64,000 nucleotides of DNA. Source: AC-43 sp963728855. Its GTDB lineage: Bacteria > Actinomycetota > Actinomycetes > Mycobacteriales > Micromonosporaceae. The notes beneath the pieces were generated by a model. The model saw only the letters and a program-made list of their open reading frames with translations, was not told the origin of the DNA and searched no databases. Below are positions 31,856 through 39,916 of the stretch, piece by piece. The translations under genes and the position numbers were made by a program. The stretch covers positions 186,001 through 250,000 of the forward strand of contig CAVSLN010000012.1 in assembly GCA_963728855.1 (NCBI GenBank), written 5' to 3'. The first letter of the stretch is position 1. Every line of letters starts with the position of its first letter.

Positions 31856-32493
31856 CCCCGCGCGAGGCCGACCGGCTCCTCGCTGGCCAGCCGGCCGGGC
31901 CCGACCGTCGCGCGCTGGCCCGGCTGCTCGCCGCCGCGGCGGCGCCCACCCGCCCGGCCGAACTGGCCGGGGAGCGCACCGCCGTGGAGGGGTTCGCGCG
32001 GGCCTACCGCGGGCCGGCCCGCTGCCGGCCGGCCCGGCCCCCGCGACCGGCGCGGCTGACCCGGTCCGCGATCGTCACCAGCGCCGTCGTGCTGCTGGTC
32101 GGCGGGGCTGCGGTGGCCGCTCGGACACTGCCCGGCCGCGATGCCGCCACGCACGACGCCGCGGTTCCGTCCGCCCCGACCACGTCGCCGCGCCCGGCCG
32201 CCCCGCCCGCCGTGAACGACCCCGCCGTGAACGACCCCGCCGTCGACCTCCCCGCGCTGTGCGGCATCTACCTCGCCGGCCTGCGCGACCCGAGGGCAGC
32301 GCTCGACCCGGCGGTCGTCCGGCAGCTGGCCCGCGCCGCCAGTGGCCTGCTCGGCATCCGTACGTTGTGCGAGCAGACGCTGTCCGGCGACCCCCCGCCG
32401 GCCAGTGCCGCCGCGGCCCCGACAACTGGCGCCGCGCCCGGCGGGGCGCCCGGCGATCCGCACGCCCGTGGCCGTTCGCCCTGCCCCGGGTAG
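31807..32493 (+). CDS. Putative anti-sigma-like membrane protein
   Basis: 228 aa from ATG 31807. The N-terminal part (IRRLTPREADRLLAGQPAGP, LARLLAAAAAPTRPAELAGE, FARAYR) is a helical region common in proteins encoded after ECF sigma genes in actinomycetes. One membrane helix follows (SAIVTSAVVLLVGGAAVAAR), then a Pro/Thr-rich outer linker with two PAVND repeats and a C-terminal domain with two Cys. That topology, cytoplasmic helix bundle, membrane span and outer sensor, suits control of the upstream sigma factor. No zinc-binding HxxxCxxC motif is present. Confidence 0.7.
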   Translation: MRTHRPSQRPPTIRRLTPREADRLLAGQPAGPDRRALARLLAAAAAPTRPAELAGERTAVEGFARAYRGPARCRPARPPRPARLTRSAIVTSAVVLLVGGAAVAARTLPGRDAATHDAAVPSAPTTSPRPAAPPAVNDPAVNDPAVDLPALCGIYLAGLRDPRAALDPAVVRQLARAASGLLGIRTLCEQTLSGDPPPASAAAAPTTGAAPGGAPGDPHARGRSPCPG

Positions 32494-32569
32494 CCGCCCC
32501 AGCGCCGCTAGCCGGCCACGGACACCGGTCCCGGTACGCCCCCACCCCACCCACCGGGACCGGCTCAGC

Positions 32570-32615
32570 GGCAGGGCGGTACCGCCTCTCGCGCGGTACC
32601 GCCCTCCGCCCTGCC
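32570..32615 (+). terminator. Hairpin terminator after the sigma/anti-sigma unit
   Basis: GGGCGGTACCGC at 32574-32585 and GCGGTACCGCCC at 32593-32604 form a perfect 12-bp stem. GGCAGGGCGG and CCGCCCTGCC on the outer edges offer an alternative pairing. Confidence 0.75.
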
Positions 32616-32741
32616 AACTGCGCCACTGTCCACTGAGTAGACATCAGTCGTATGCTCGACGGCGGCCGCGTGCCGGGGGGACGCGACAGTACATGGCGGG
32701 ACTCAGTGTGGGGTGGGCACGAGGAATCCGAGGGTGGGGCC

Positions 32742-33542
32742 ATGGATCTCTCCGGCGAGCTACCGGGCGATGTCGACGTCTCCCGGCCCAGCGCGGCGCG
32801 GGTGTACGACTACTTCCTCGGCGGAGCGCACAACTTCGAGGTGGACCGGCTGCTGGCCGAGCAGATCGCCGCGCTGACCCCGAACCTGGCCGAGACCATG
32901 CGGGCCAACCGCGGCTTCCTGCGCCGGGCGGTACGGGTCCTGGTCGCCGAGGGCATCGACCAGTTCCTCGACATCGGCTCCGGTATCCCGACCGTCGGCA
33001 ACGTCCACGAGGTGGCCCAGGAGGCGGACCCGGCCGCCCGGGTGGTGTACGTCGACGTCGACCCGGTCGCCGTGGCGCACAGCCAGTCCATCCTCGCCGG
33101 TAACGACCGGGCCGGCGTGGTGCGGGCCGACCTGCGGGAGCCGGACCGGATCCTGGCTGAGGCGAAGGCCCTCGGGCTCGTCGACCTGGACCGGCCGCTG
33201 GCCGTCCTGCTCGCCGGCGTCGTGCACTTCATCCCCGACGCGGAAGACCCGTACGGGATCGTCGAGCGGCTGCGCGCCCCCCTCGTGCCGGGAAGCTTCC
33301 TGCTCATCTCGCACGCGACCCAGGACGGGCAGCCGCCCGAGGTGCTGGAGGCGCAGCGGCTGTCCACCCGTACCGCCACCGAGATCACCCTGCGCTCGCA
33401 CGCCGATGTGGCCCGGTTCTTCGGCGAGCTGACGCTGGTCGAGCCCGGCCTGGTGTTCCTCTCCGAGTGGCGGCCGGACGGCCCCGACGTCGAGGAGCAT
33501 CCGGAGCGGGTCGGCGCGTACGGCGGTGTGGCGCGCCGGTGA
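32742..33542 (+). CDS. SAM-dependent methyltransferase (pfam04672/DUF574 type)
   Basis: 266 aa from ATG 32742. Family hallmarks: ARVYDYFLGGAHNFEVDR near the start, ANRGFLRRAVRVLV, SAM-binding QFLDIGSGIPTVGNVHEVA near residue 85, VVYVDVDPVAVAHSQ and a C-terminal LVFLSEWRPDGP. The family is very abundant in actinomycetes, some members linked to secondary metabolism; methyl acceptors are mostly unknown. The stop overlaps the next start by one base (TGATG), so it is coupled to the cyclic di-GMP gene that follows. Confidence 0.9.
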   Translation: MDLSGELPGDVDVSRPSAARVYDYFLGGAHNFEVDRLLAEQIAALTPNLAETMRANRGFLRRAVRVLVAEGIDQFLDIGSGIPTVGNVHEVAQEADPAARVVYVDVDPVAVAHSQSILAGNDRAGVVRADLREPDRILAEAKALGLVDLDRPLAVLLAGVVHFIPDAEDPYGIVERLRAPLVPGSFLLISHATQDGQPPEVLEAQRLSTRTATEITLRSHADVARFFGELTLVEPGLVFLSEWRPDGPDVEEHPERVGAYGGVARR

Positions 33543-35711
33543 TGAACCTCGAGTCGAGCTCGACGGGCACGGCGTGGTACGTGCGCACCTGGGCGGTGGC
33601 CGCGGCCGGGGCCGGCGGCTACCTGCCGTTGAGCCTGGCGGAGACCGAGCACCTGTTGCGCGGGCTCACCGTACGGCTGGCCGGCGCCCTCGCCGCCGAG
33701 GAGTTCAGCGCCAAGACCGCGTACGACGTGGGGGTGGCCCTGGTCGACGCGCACCTGACCGACCCCAGCCTGCTGGACCGCACCATCCACCTGATGGCGA
33801 CGGACTTCCTGCGGTGCGTCGGCGGGTCCGGACCGGAGGAGGCCGGCGTGCTCGGGCCGGACCCCGTGGACCGGCTGGGGCGGTTGCAGGGCGGGCTGGC
33901 CGCCGGCTACGTGGCCGCGCCTGCGCCAGCGGACGCTGGCCGAGCAGGAGCGGCTCAGCATGGCCGTGCTGGACGCCCGCCGGCAGGTCGACCAGGCGCG
34001 CCGGGCGAGCGAGGCGCGCTTCCGGGCGGTGTTCGCCGGAGCCGCCATCGGGATCGGCATCGCCGACGTGGACGGCCGGATCCTGGAGCTCAACCAGGCG
34101 TTCTGCGACATGCTCGGGTACACCGCCGACGAGCTGCGGAAGATCAACGTCACCGAGCTGGTCCACCCGGACGACGCGCCCGGCATGTGGGAGCGGTACG
34201 CGGAGATGATCGCCGGCGAGCACGACCACGCGCGGCTGGAGAAGCGGTACTTCCGCAAGGACGGCGGGGTGATCTGGACCGACCTCGCGGTGTCGCTGAT
34301 CCGCGACGAGGACGGCCGGCCCCAGTTCACGGTCGCGATGATCGAGGACATCACCGAGCGGTACGAGCTGGCCCGGCAGCTGCGGTTCCAGGCCGAGCAC
34401 GACCCGCTGACCGGGCTGCCGAACCGTACCCTCTTCTTCGACCGGCTGACCGCGCTGTTCGCCCGCGGCGGTACCCGTGTCGGCCTGTGCTACCTCGACC
34501 TCGACGGCTTCAAGATCGTTAACGACAGCCTCGGCCACGGCGTCGGCGACGAGTTGCTGAAGCTGGTGGCCGGCCGGCTCGCCGAGTGCGTGGCGCGGTA
34601 CGGGCACCCGGTCGCCCGGATGGGCGGCGACGAGTTCGTCGTCCTCGTCGAGGAGCCGGCCGAGCCGGAGCTGACCGAGCTGGCCGAGGCTGTGCTGGCG
34701 GCGCTCGCCGAGCCGGTACACCTCGCCGGGCACCAGCTCAAGGTGACGGCGAGCATCGGCGTGGTGGACACCGAGACGGCGACCACCACGGTCGACGACC
34801 TGATGAAGGCGGCCGACGTCACGCTCTACTGGGCCAAGTCCGACGGCCGGGGCTGCTGGGCCCGCTTCGACCCGGTACGGCACGAGCGGGACCTGGCCCG
34901 GTACGCGCTCGCCTCGGCCATGCCCGCGGCGCTGGAGCGCGGCGAGTTCGTGGTCGAGTACCAGCCGATGGTGTCCCTCGTCGACGGCCTGCTGACCGGC
35001 GTCGAGGCGCTGGTCCGCTGGCACCACCCCGAGCTGGGCGTGCTGCTGCCGGACGCGTTCGTCGACCTCGCCGAGGAGACCGGCCTGATCGTCCCGCTCG
35101 GCCGGTGGGTGCTCGAAGAGGCGTGCCGGCAGGCGGCGGAGTGGCATCGCGGGTACCCGCGGGCCCGGCTGGTGGTCAGCGTGAACCTGGCCGCCCGGCA
35201 GGCCCGCGAAGTGTCCATTGTGGACGATGTGGCCCGGATCCTCGCCGGGACCGGGCTGCCGCCCGAGCTGCTCCAGCTGGAGCTGACCGAGAGCGCGGTG
35301 ATGGACGCCGGCGGCAAGCCGCTACCCGCCCTGCGCCGCCTCGCTGAGCTGGGCGTACGGATCGCCATCGACGACTTCGGCACCGGCTACTCCAACCTGG
35401 CCTACCTGCGGACCCTGCCGATCCAGGGGCTCAAGCTGGCCGGACCGTTCGTCGCCGGGCTGGGGCACGAGCGGCCGGCCGGCGACGAACGGGTCGTCGA
35501 CGAGCGGATCCTCGACGCGCTGGTCCGGCTGGCGCACGCGCTCGGGCTGACCGTGACGGCGGAGGCGGTGGAGACCGACCACCAGGCGGCCGTACTCAGG
35601 GTGCTGGGCTGCGACACCGCGCAGGGCTGGTACTACGCGGCCGCGGGTCCGGCCGCGCACCTCGTGTCGCTGCTGTCCGACCCCGGTACGCCGCTACGGG
35701 GAAAGCGGTAG
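33542..35711 (+). pseudogene. PAS-GGDEF-EAL cyclic di-GMP protein, frameshifted
   Basis: ATG 33542 opens an N-terminal helical sensor domain (AWYVRTWAVAAAGAGGYLPL, TAYDVGVALVDAHLTDPSLL) that is in frame until about 33916. Homologous sequence then continues one base out of frame (LRQRTLAEQERLSMAVLDAR) into a PAS domain, GGDEF (DPLTGLPNRTLF, ARMGGDEF) and EAL (GVEALVRWHHPELG, ELTESAVMD, IDDFGTGYSNLAYL), ending at 35711. Removing one base within GTGGCCGCGCCTG at 33911-33923 restores GYVARLRQRT, a natural join. Either the gene is broken, it uses a programmed shift, or the base is a sequencing error. From internal ATG 33960 a 583-aa PAS-GGDEF-EAL protein could still be made, with both catalytic motifs intact. 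Confidence 0.8.
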
Positions 35712-35715
35712 TCCG

Positions 35716-36381
35716 ATGCCCGCGTTCGAGGTGTGGTGGGCCGACCCCGCCTGGGCCCGCCCGGTGCACGAGTCGCTGCTCGACCCGGCCGAGCAGGGCC
35801 GGCGGGAGGCGCTGCGCCGCCCGGCCGATCGGGACCGGTTCACCGTCGCCGCGGCGCTGCTGCGGCTGGTCGGTGCGCGGGCGACCGGGCTGGCGCCGCG
35901 GCGGGTGCCGGTCGACCGCGGCTGCTCGCAGTGCGGTGAACCCCACGGAAAACCCCGGATCCAGGGGTACGACCTGCACGTGTCCATCTCACACTCGGGC
36001 GCGCGGGTGGCCGTGGCGGCCGGTCCGGCCCCGCTCGGCGTGGACGTCGAGGAGGTACGCCCGGTCGACGTCGCCGCCCTGGCCGGGCTCACGCTCGGCG
36101 CGGGGGAGTCCGCCGCCGGTTCCGCCGACTTTTTCGTCTACTGGACGAGAAAGGAGTCCGCGGTCAAGGCCACGGGCGACGGCCTGTCCGTCCCCCTGTC
36201 AGGGGTACGGGTGACCCGGCCGGACCAGCCGGCCGGGCTGGTGAGCTACCCGGCCCGACCCGGGCTGGTGGCCACCATGCGTGACCTCGGCGCCGGACTC
36301 GGGTACGCGGCGGCGCTCACCGTCCTGGCACCCGAACCCGTCGCGGTACACGAGCACGACGCGCTGCCGCTGCTGTCCTGA
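35716..36381 (+). CDS. 4'-phosphopantetheinyl transferase (Sfp type)
   Basis: 221 aa. Motifs of the Sfp family are complete: LHVSISHSGARVAVAAG (CoA contact), APLGVDVEEVRPVD (magnesium-binding Asp and Glu) and FFVYWTRKESAVKATGDGL (WxxKEAxxK). It transfers phosphopantetheine from CoA to carrier proteins of fatty-acid, polyketide or non-ribosomal peptide synthases. It starts 5 nt after the cyclic di-GMP gene, in a three-gene row with the methyltransferase. No synthase lies within the window, so it probably serves clusters elsewhere. Confidence 0.92.
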   Translation: MPAFEVWWADPAWARPVHESLLDPAEQGRREALRRPADRDRFTVAAALLRLVGARATGLAPRRVPVDRGCSQCGEPHGKPRIQGYDLHVSISHSGARVAVAAGPAPLGVDVEEVRPVDVAALAGLTLGAGESAAGSADFFVYWTRKESAVKATGDGLSVPLSGVRVTRPDQPAGLVSYPARPGLVATMRDLGAGLGYAAALTVLAPEPVAVHEHDALPLLS

Positions 36382-36753
36382 TCCCTTACGCCGCGGCCCG
36401 CTTTCCGGAGCCCCGTTTCCTGTGTCAAAGTCCACGCGCTGCGGTTACTTCGCCGTGTGCCCATTCTCACGATGGGATCTGCTGTGTGCCAGGCGGTCGG
36501 GCGAGGACGGTGAGCTGTAAAGATACCTGTCCGTGACCATCCGGTGAACATAAGGATTGGGTCCAGCGTCATCGAGTCGCGCGGACCACTGCCCGCGCCC
36601 CAGGACAAATGCTGAAAACACCCTTAGATCGCGCGATGTTGAAGTCGCCCTGGCCTTTGCACGCCCCTCGGTCTATGGCACGATCGCATCCTGTTACCTC
36701 CCGATCCTCACTGCCGGCACGATTTCGCCATGCAAGGGAAAGGCAACCCACAC
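36382..36753. other. Intergenic region before the APC permease
   Basis: About 370 bases, AT-richer than the flanks, with no supported gene. It marks the change from typical high-GC genes to the permease/decarboxylase stretch. AAGGGAAAGG at 36733-36742 probably serves as ribosome site for ATG 36754. No recognised riboswitch fold was found. Confidence 0.35.
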
Positions 36754-38226
36754 ATGAGTTCGAAGGCGCCAAGTGGCTTGGCCCGGCGTTCCCTGGGCAC
36801 CACGTCGCTGCTGTTCTTTACCGTCTCCGCGTCGGCACCGATGGCGGTGATCGCCGGTGTCGTGGTGGCCGCATTCGCCACCACCGGCGCACTGGGTGTT
36901 CCCCTGTCCTTCCTGCTGCTGATGGGCGCCCTGTACTTCTTCACGGTCGGGTACGTCGCGATGAGCCGCTACGTCGCCAACGCCGGCGTGTTCTACGCCT
37001 ACCTCGCCCAGGGACTGGGCCGTGTCTGGGGCGTGGCCGGTTCGCTGGTCGCGCTGGTGTGCTACAACGCCATCCAGATCTCCGCTTACGGCCTGATCGG
37101 AACCACCCTCTCCGGGCTGTTGTCCGGGTTCGGATGGCCGTGGTGGATGTGGGCGCTGGTCGTGTGGGCGCTGATCGGCCTGCTTGGCGTTCTGCACATC
37201 AACATTAACGCCCGGGTTCTCGCAGTACTGTTGATCTGCGAGGTTTTTGTGATTGTCCTGCTGGACCTCGCCGCGTTCACCCACCCCGCCGGTGGTGTGA
37301 TCAGCGGTGCGGGGCTTTTGCCGGGTAACCTCTTCGTCACGGGCATCGGCGGCATGTTCGCCCTGGGTATCGCCTCGTTCATCGGGTATGAGGTGGCTCC
37401 GGTCTACAGCGAGGAGGCCCGCGGCCACTGGGCGGTGGCCCGGTCGTCCTTCGGGGCGCTGTTGTTCCTGGGCATCTTCTATGCCCTCTCGTCGTGGGCG
37501 CTGATCGTGGCGAGGGGCCCGAGCCACATCGTGGACGACACTCGCGACCCCTCGGTCGGCGTTCCATTTGTCATTCTCTCCCAGCATTATGGAACTATCT
37601 TCGCCAGTATCGCGAACATCCTGATGGTCACCAGCCTCTTCGGCGCGCAGCTCAGCTTCCACAACAGCGTGGCCCGGTACCTGTTCGCCCTGGGGCGTGA
37701 GCGGGTGCTGCCGAAGATCTTCGACAGCATCGGCAGCGGTTCGCGGGCCGGGGCGCCGGTCGCTGGTTCCCTGGTTCAGTCGGCGATCGCGCTGATCGTG
37801 TTCGGTGCGTTCGCGGCTGCGGGCGCCGACCCGGTCACCGTGCTGTTCACCTGGCTGGGGGCGATCTCTGCCCTGGGCCTGATACTGCTGATGTTCGGTA
37901 CCTCGCTGGCGGTGATCGGCTTCTTCCGTCGTGGCGGAACCGAGGAGACCGCGTGGCAGCGGGTCATCGCCCCGGGTATCGGCGCGGTCGTCCTGCTCCT
38001 CATCCTCATCACGATGGTGGTCAACATCGACTCCCTGCTGGGTACCGAGTCCACGTCTCCGCTGACCTGGATCCTGCCAGGCATCATCGGCGTGGCGGCG
38101 GTAGCCGGGATCGTATGGGGTCTTTTCCTGAAGGCCTACCGTCCTGCCGTGTACCGCGGTATCGGGGTTGGTCAACAGGAGCCGTTGGCGGTCTTGGACC
38201 ACGCACTCGCCGAAATCGAGGTGTAG
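36754..38226 (+). CDS. APC family amino acid/amine permease
   Basis: 490 aa from ATG 36754; ATG 36730 is upstream but lacks a ribosome site. About twelve membrane segments. The first has the APC opening SLLFFTVSASAPMAVIAGVV, helix 6 has FALGIASFIGYEVAPVYSEE, and YLFALGRERVLPKIF lies in the loop after helix 8, all typical of the amino acid-polyamine-organocation superfamily. Substrate cannot be read, but the nearest metabolic gene is a histidine-decarboxylase-like enzyme 1.7 kb downstream, so histidine uptake or histidine/amine exchange is a fair guess. Third-position G/C bias is weaker than in flanking genes. Confidence 0.87.
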   Translation: MSSKAPSGLARRSLGTTSLLFFTVSASAPMAVIAGVVVAAFATTGALGVPLSFLLLMGALYFFTVGYVAMSRYVANAGVFYAYLAQGLGRVWGVAGSLVALVCYNAIQISAYGLIGTTLSGLLSGFGWPWWMWALVVWALIGLLGVLHININARVLAVLLICEVFVIVLLDLAAFTHPAGGVISGAGLLPGNLFVTGIGGMFALGIASFIGYEVAPVYSEEARGHWAVARSSFGALLFLGIFYALSSWALIVARGPSHIVDDTRDPSVGVPFVILSQHYGTIFASIANILMVTSLFGAQLSFHNSVARYLFALGRERVLPKIFDSIGSGSRAGAPVAGSLVQSAIALIVFGAFAAAGADPVTVLFTWLGAISALGLILLMFGTSLAVIGFFRRGGTEETAWQRVIAPGIGAVVLLLILITMVVNIDSLLGTESTSPLTWILPGIIGVAAVAGIVWGLFLKAYRPAVYRGIGVGQQEPLAVLDHALAEIEV

Positions 38227-38240
38227 GAGGGATAGATAGG

Positions 38241-38287
38241 GGTCAGCGCCGGTTGCGGGGGCGGCCAGCAACCAGCCGGCGCTGACC
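38241..38287. terminator. Bidirectional hairpin between convergent genes
   Basis: GGTCAGCGCCGG at 38241-38252 and CCGGCGCTGACC at 38276-38287 form a perfect 12-bp stem. It follows the permease stop by 14 nt and includes the stop and last codons of the opposing gene. Confidence 0.65.
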
Positions 38288-39046
38288 CTCGGCCACCGCG
38301 TAGTGCAGTTGGGCGAGCCAGTGCTCCGGGCCCTCGGGGTCCTCGTACTGGTCGCTGAGCCAACTCCACCGCCGGGTCGGGTTGCCAGGCTCCACGTCGA
38401 GGTGCCGGGACGAGTGGACCCGGGCCGGGCCGACCATGTGCGCGGCACGGTCGACGAGGAGCCGGGTACCGTCGCTGAGCAGGCCGTAGCAGCGTCCTGG
38501 GACACCCAGCGGACCGGTCGCGCGTACCTGGCTCTCGGCCCAGCTCATGTCTGGAGTGTCCAGTGTGGATACTCCGACGCCGACGTAGGTGGCTTCGGAG
38601 GACATCGTGTCAGCCCGGTCAACCATGCAGGCGAGCGGGTCGAAGTCTTCGCCACGTTCGAGTCGGCCACTGGCGATGCGGATTACTGAGCCCAGCAACT
38701 CGGACAGGTCGCGCACGTCCTCGCCGTCGAGGAACAGGCGGGTGCCGGCGGCCACGTCATACCGTGGCTTTTCCCCTCCGGGAATCGGGTCCGCATACAA
38801 AAAGGCAAGGCCATGTGGGCCGATCGGTGTCTTTCGCCGCAGGTCCCAGGCATTGAGGGCGTGGCGCGAATTCATGATGGTGAGCCGGTCGACGATCCGG
38901 TTGCGGATCTCGGCGGCCACCGGGTCGTGCTTTTCCGGTGTCCACGCCCTGGGATCCTGGTGCTGCTGGTGCTGCGGAGCGCCGTGGTTGCTCTGGTCGG
39001 TCCGTCGGTACCCGTGGTGCCTACTCTCACGAGTGGCGTACGACAC
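38243..39046 (-). CDS. Hypothetical protein, 267 aa
   Basis: GTG 39046 is chosen because GGGGAGGGG lies about 5 nt upstream. The N-terminal 40 residues are His/Gln/Arg-rich and probably disordered. The folded part starts near EKHDPVAAEIRNRIVDRLTI and contains RYDVAAGTRLFLDGEDVRDL, GRCYGLLSDGTRLLVDRAAH and a C-terminal WLAQLHYAVAEGQRRLVAG. No membrane segment or signal. I do not recognise the family. It is convergent with the permease and downstream of a possible small gene on its own strand; codon bias is weaker than genome average. Confidence 0.65.
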   Translation of the reverse strand: MSYATRESRHHGYRRTDQSNHGAPQHQQHQDPRAWTPEKHDPVAAEIRNRIVDRLTIMNSRHALNAWDLRRKTPIGPHGLAFLYADPIPGGEKPRYDVAAGTRLFLDGEDVRDLSELLGSVIRIASGRLERGEDFDPLACMVDRADTMSSEATYVGVGVSTLDTPDMSWAESQVRATGPLGVPGRCYGLLSDGTRLLVDRAAHMVGPARVHSSRHLDVEPGNPTRRWSWLSDQYEDPEGPEHWLAQLHYAVAEGQRRLVAGRPRNRR

Positions 39047-39069
39047 CTGTCCCCTCCCCATATGTCCAT

Positions 39070-39099
39070 TTATCATCACACGTGTTATCATTACACGTG
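39070..39099 (-). repeat. Two 15-bp direct repeats with CACGTG cores
   Basis: Read leftward: CACGTGTAATGATAA directly followed by CACGTGTGATGATAA, 14 of 15 bases identical. They lie 24 nt upstream of the GTG at 39046 and overlap the stop of the possible small gene. Adjacent direct repeats with a palindromic core suggest an operator. Confidence 0.55.
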
Positions 39100-39306
39100 C
39101 AACTGAGCGTATACCGTCCGTATTTCTAGCGTGTTGCCGATCCCTCTATCTGAGATGAACGACTCCTCTCCGCATGGCTGGCAGTTCCCACCACGCGGAG
39201 AGCGATGGGCCTGCTCCCATTCATACAACAGACTGCTTCGTCGTAGGTATTCGGCAATCCTGTCGGGGTGTGGGATTTCCGTCGGTTGTATGGCCGTGAC
39301 GTGCAA
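39091..39306 (-). CDS. Possible small protein, about 71 aa
   Basis: The leftward frame ending at TAA 39091-39093 reads as a plausible protein: TEIPHPDRIAEYLRRSSLLY, EWEQAHRSPRGGNCQPCGEE and SFISDRGIGNTLEIRTVYAQ. The start is unclear; TTG 39306 is the nearest candidate and the frame stays open upstream. If real it precedes the 267-aa gene by 45 nt. Confidence 0.35.
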   Translation of the reverse strand: MHVTAIQPTEIPHPDRIAEYLRRSSLLYEWEQAHRSPRGGNCQPCGEESFISDRGIGNTLEIRTVYAQLHV

Positions 39307-39344
39307 CGACCGTAGCGGTTTTACCCGGCGACACGCCGGGCTGG

Positions 39345-39677
39345 TTGGTGGTGTTGACGGCGCTGACGGTGTGTGTTGTGGGCGGCGTGTCCACGCCGCT
39401 GGTGACCGACGCCGTCCTTGAGTCGGCGCCGGATGTTGTTCGGCTCTTCGACGCAGAAGGCCCGTCCCGCCTGGGACGTCGAGCCCGACCGCCCGGATGC
39501 CAAGGGCCGGCGTGGTCGCGGTGTTCGAGCGGGTCGATACGGCCGCCGGCAAGCCACCCGAAGGCCCAGCCCTCCAACGGATTCCTGCCCTGGCTACCCA
39601 AGCCGGACGACACCGCCGGCGGCCGCGACGACAACCCCGCGCTGAACCCGATCGGCCCGCCCAAGCCCGAACCGTAA
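39345..39677 (+). CDS. Doubtful exported small protein, 110 aa
   Basis: GTG 39345 begins VVLTALTVCVVGGVSTPLVT, a possible signal or membrane segment, and the end reads naturally (NGFLPWLPKPDDTAGGRDDN, then IGPPKPEP). The middle has several Cys and Arg in an unconvincing order, perhaps frameshifted. No ribosome site. Reported because this 600-bp stretch otherwise holds nothing. Confidence 0.25.
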   Translation: MVVLTALTVCVVGGVSTPLVTDAVLESAPDVVRLFDAEGPSRLGRRARPPGCQGPAWSRCSSGSIRPPASHPKAQPSNGFLPWLPKPDDTAGGRDDNPALNPIGPPKPEP

Positions 39678-39916
39678 CCCCGAACCCCGACCCATCCCGC
39701 GCAACCCCCGCACCCGGCCGCCACCGGTCGGGCGCTCGGCAGACCCACCCACGGAATCACCGAATACTTACGTTTCGTCTGGGGAACGGACCGTTGACCA
39801 ACGGCCGCCGCCGGCCTTATCGTCACGACGCAACCAGGAGCGGCCGTGGCGCTGTGTGCCGCCCGCGATAAGGCGCGAGCGCGTGCTCGGCATATCCAAG
39901 TGCGTTTGAGGGGGCA

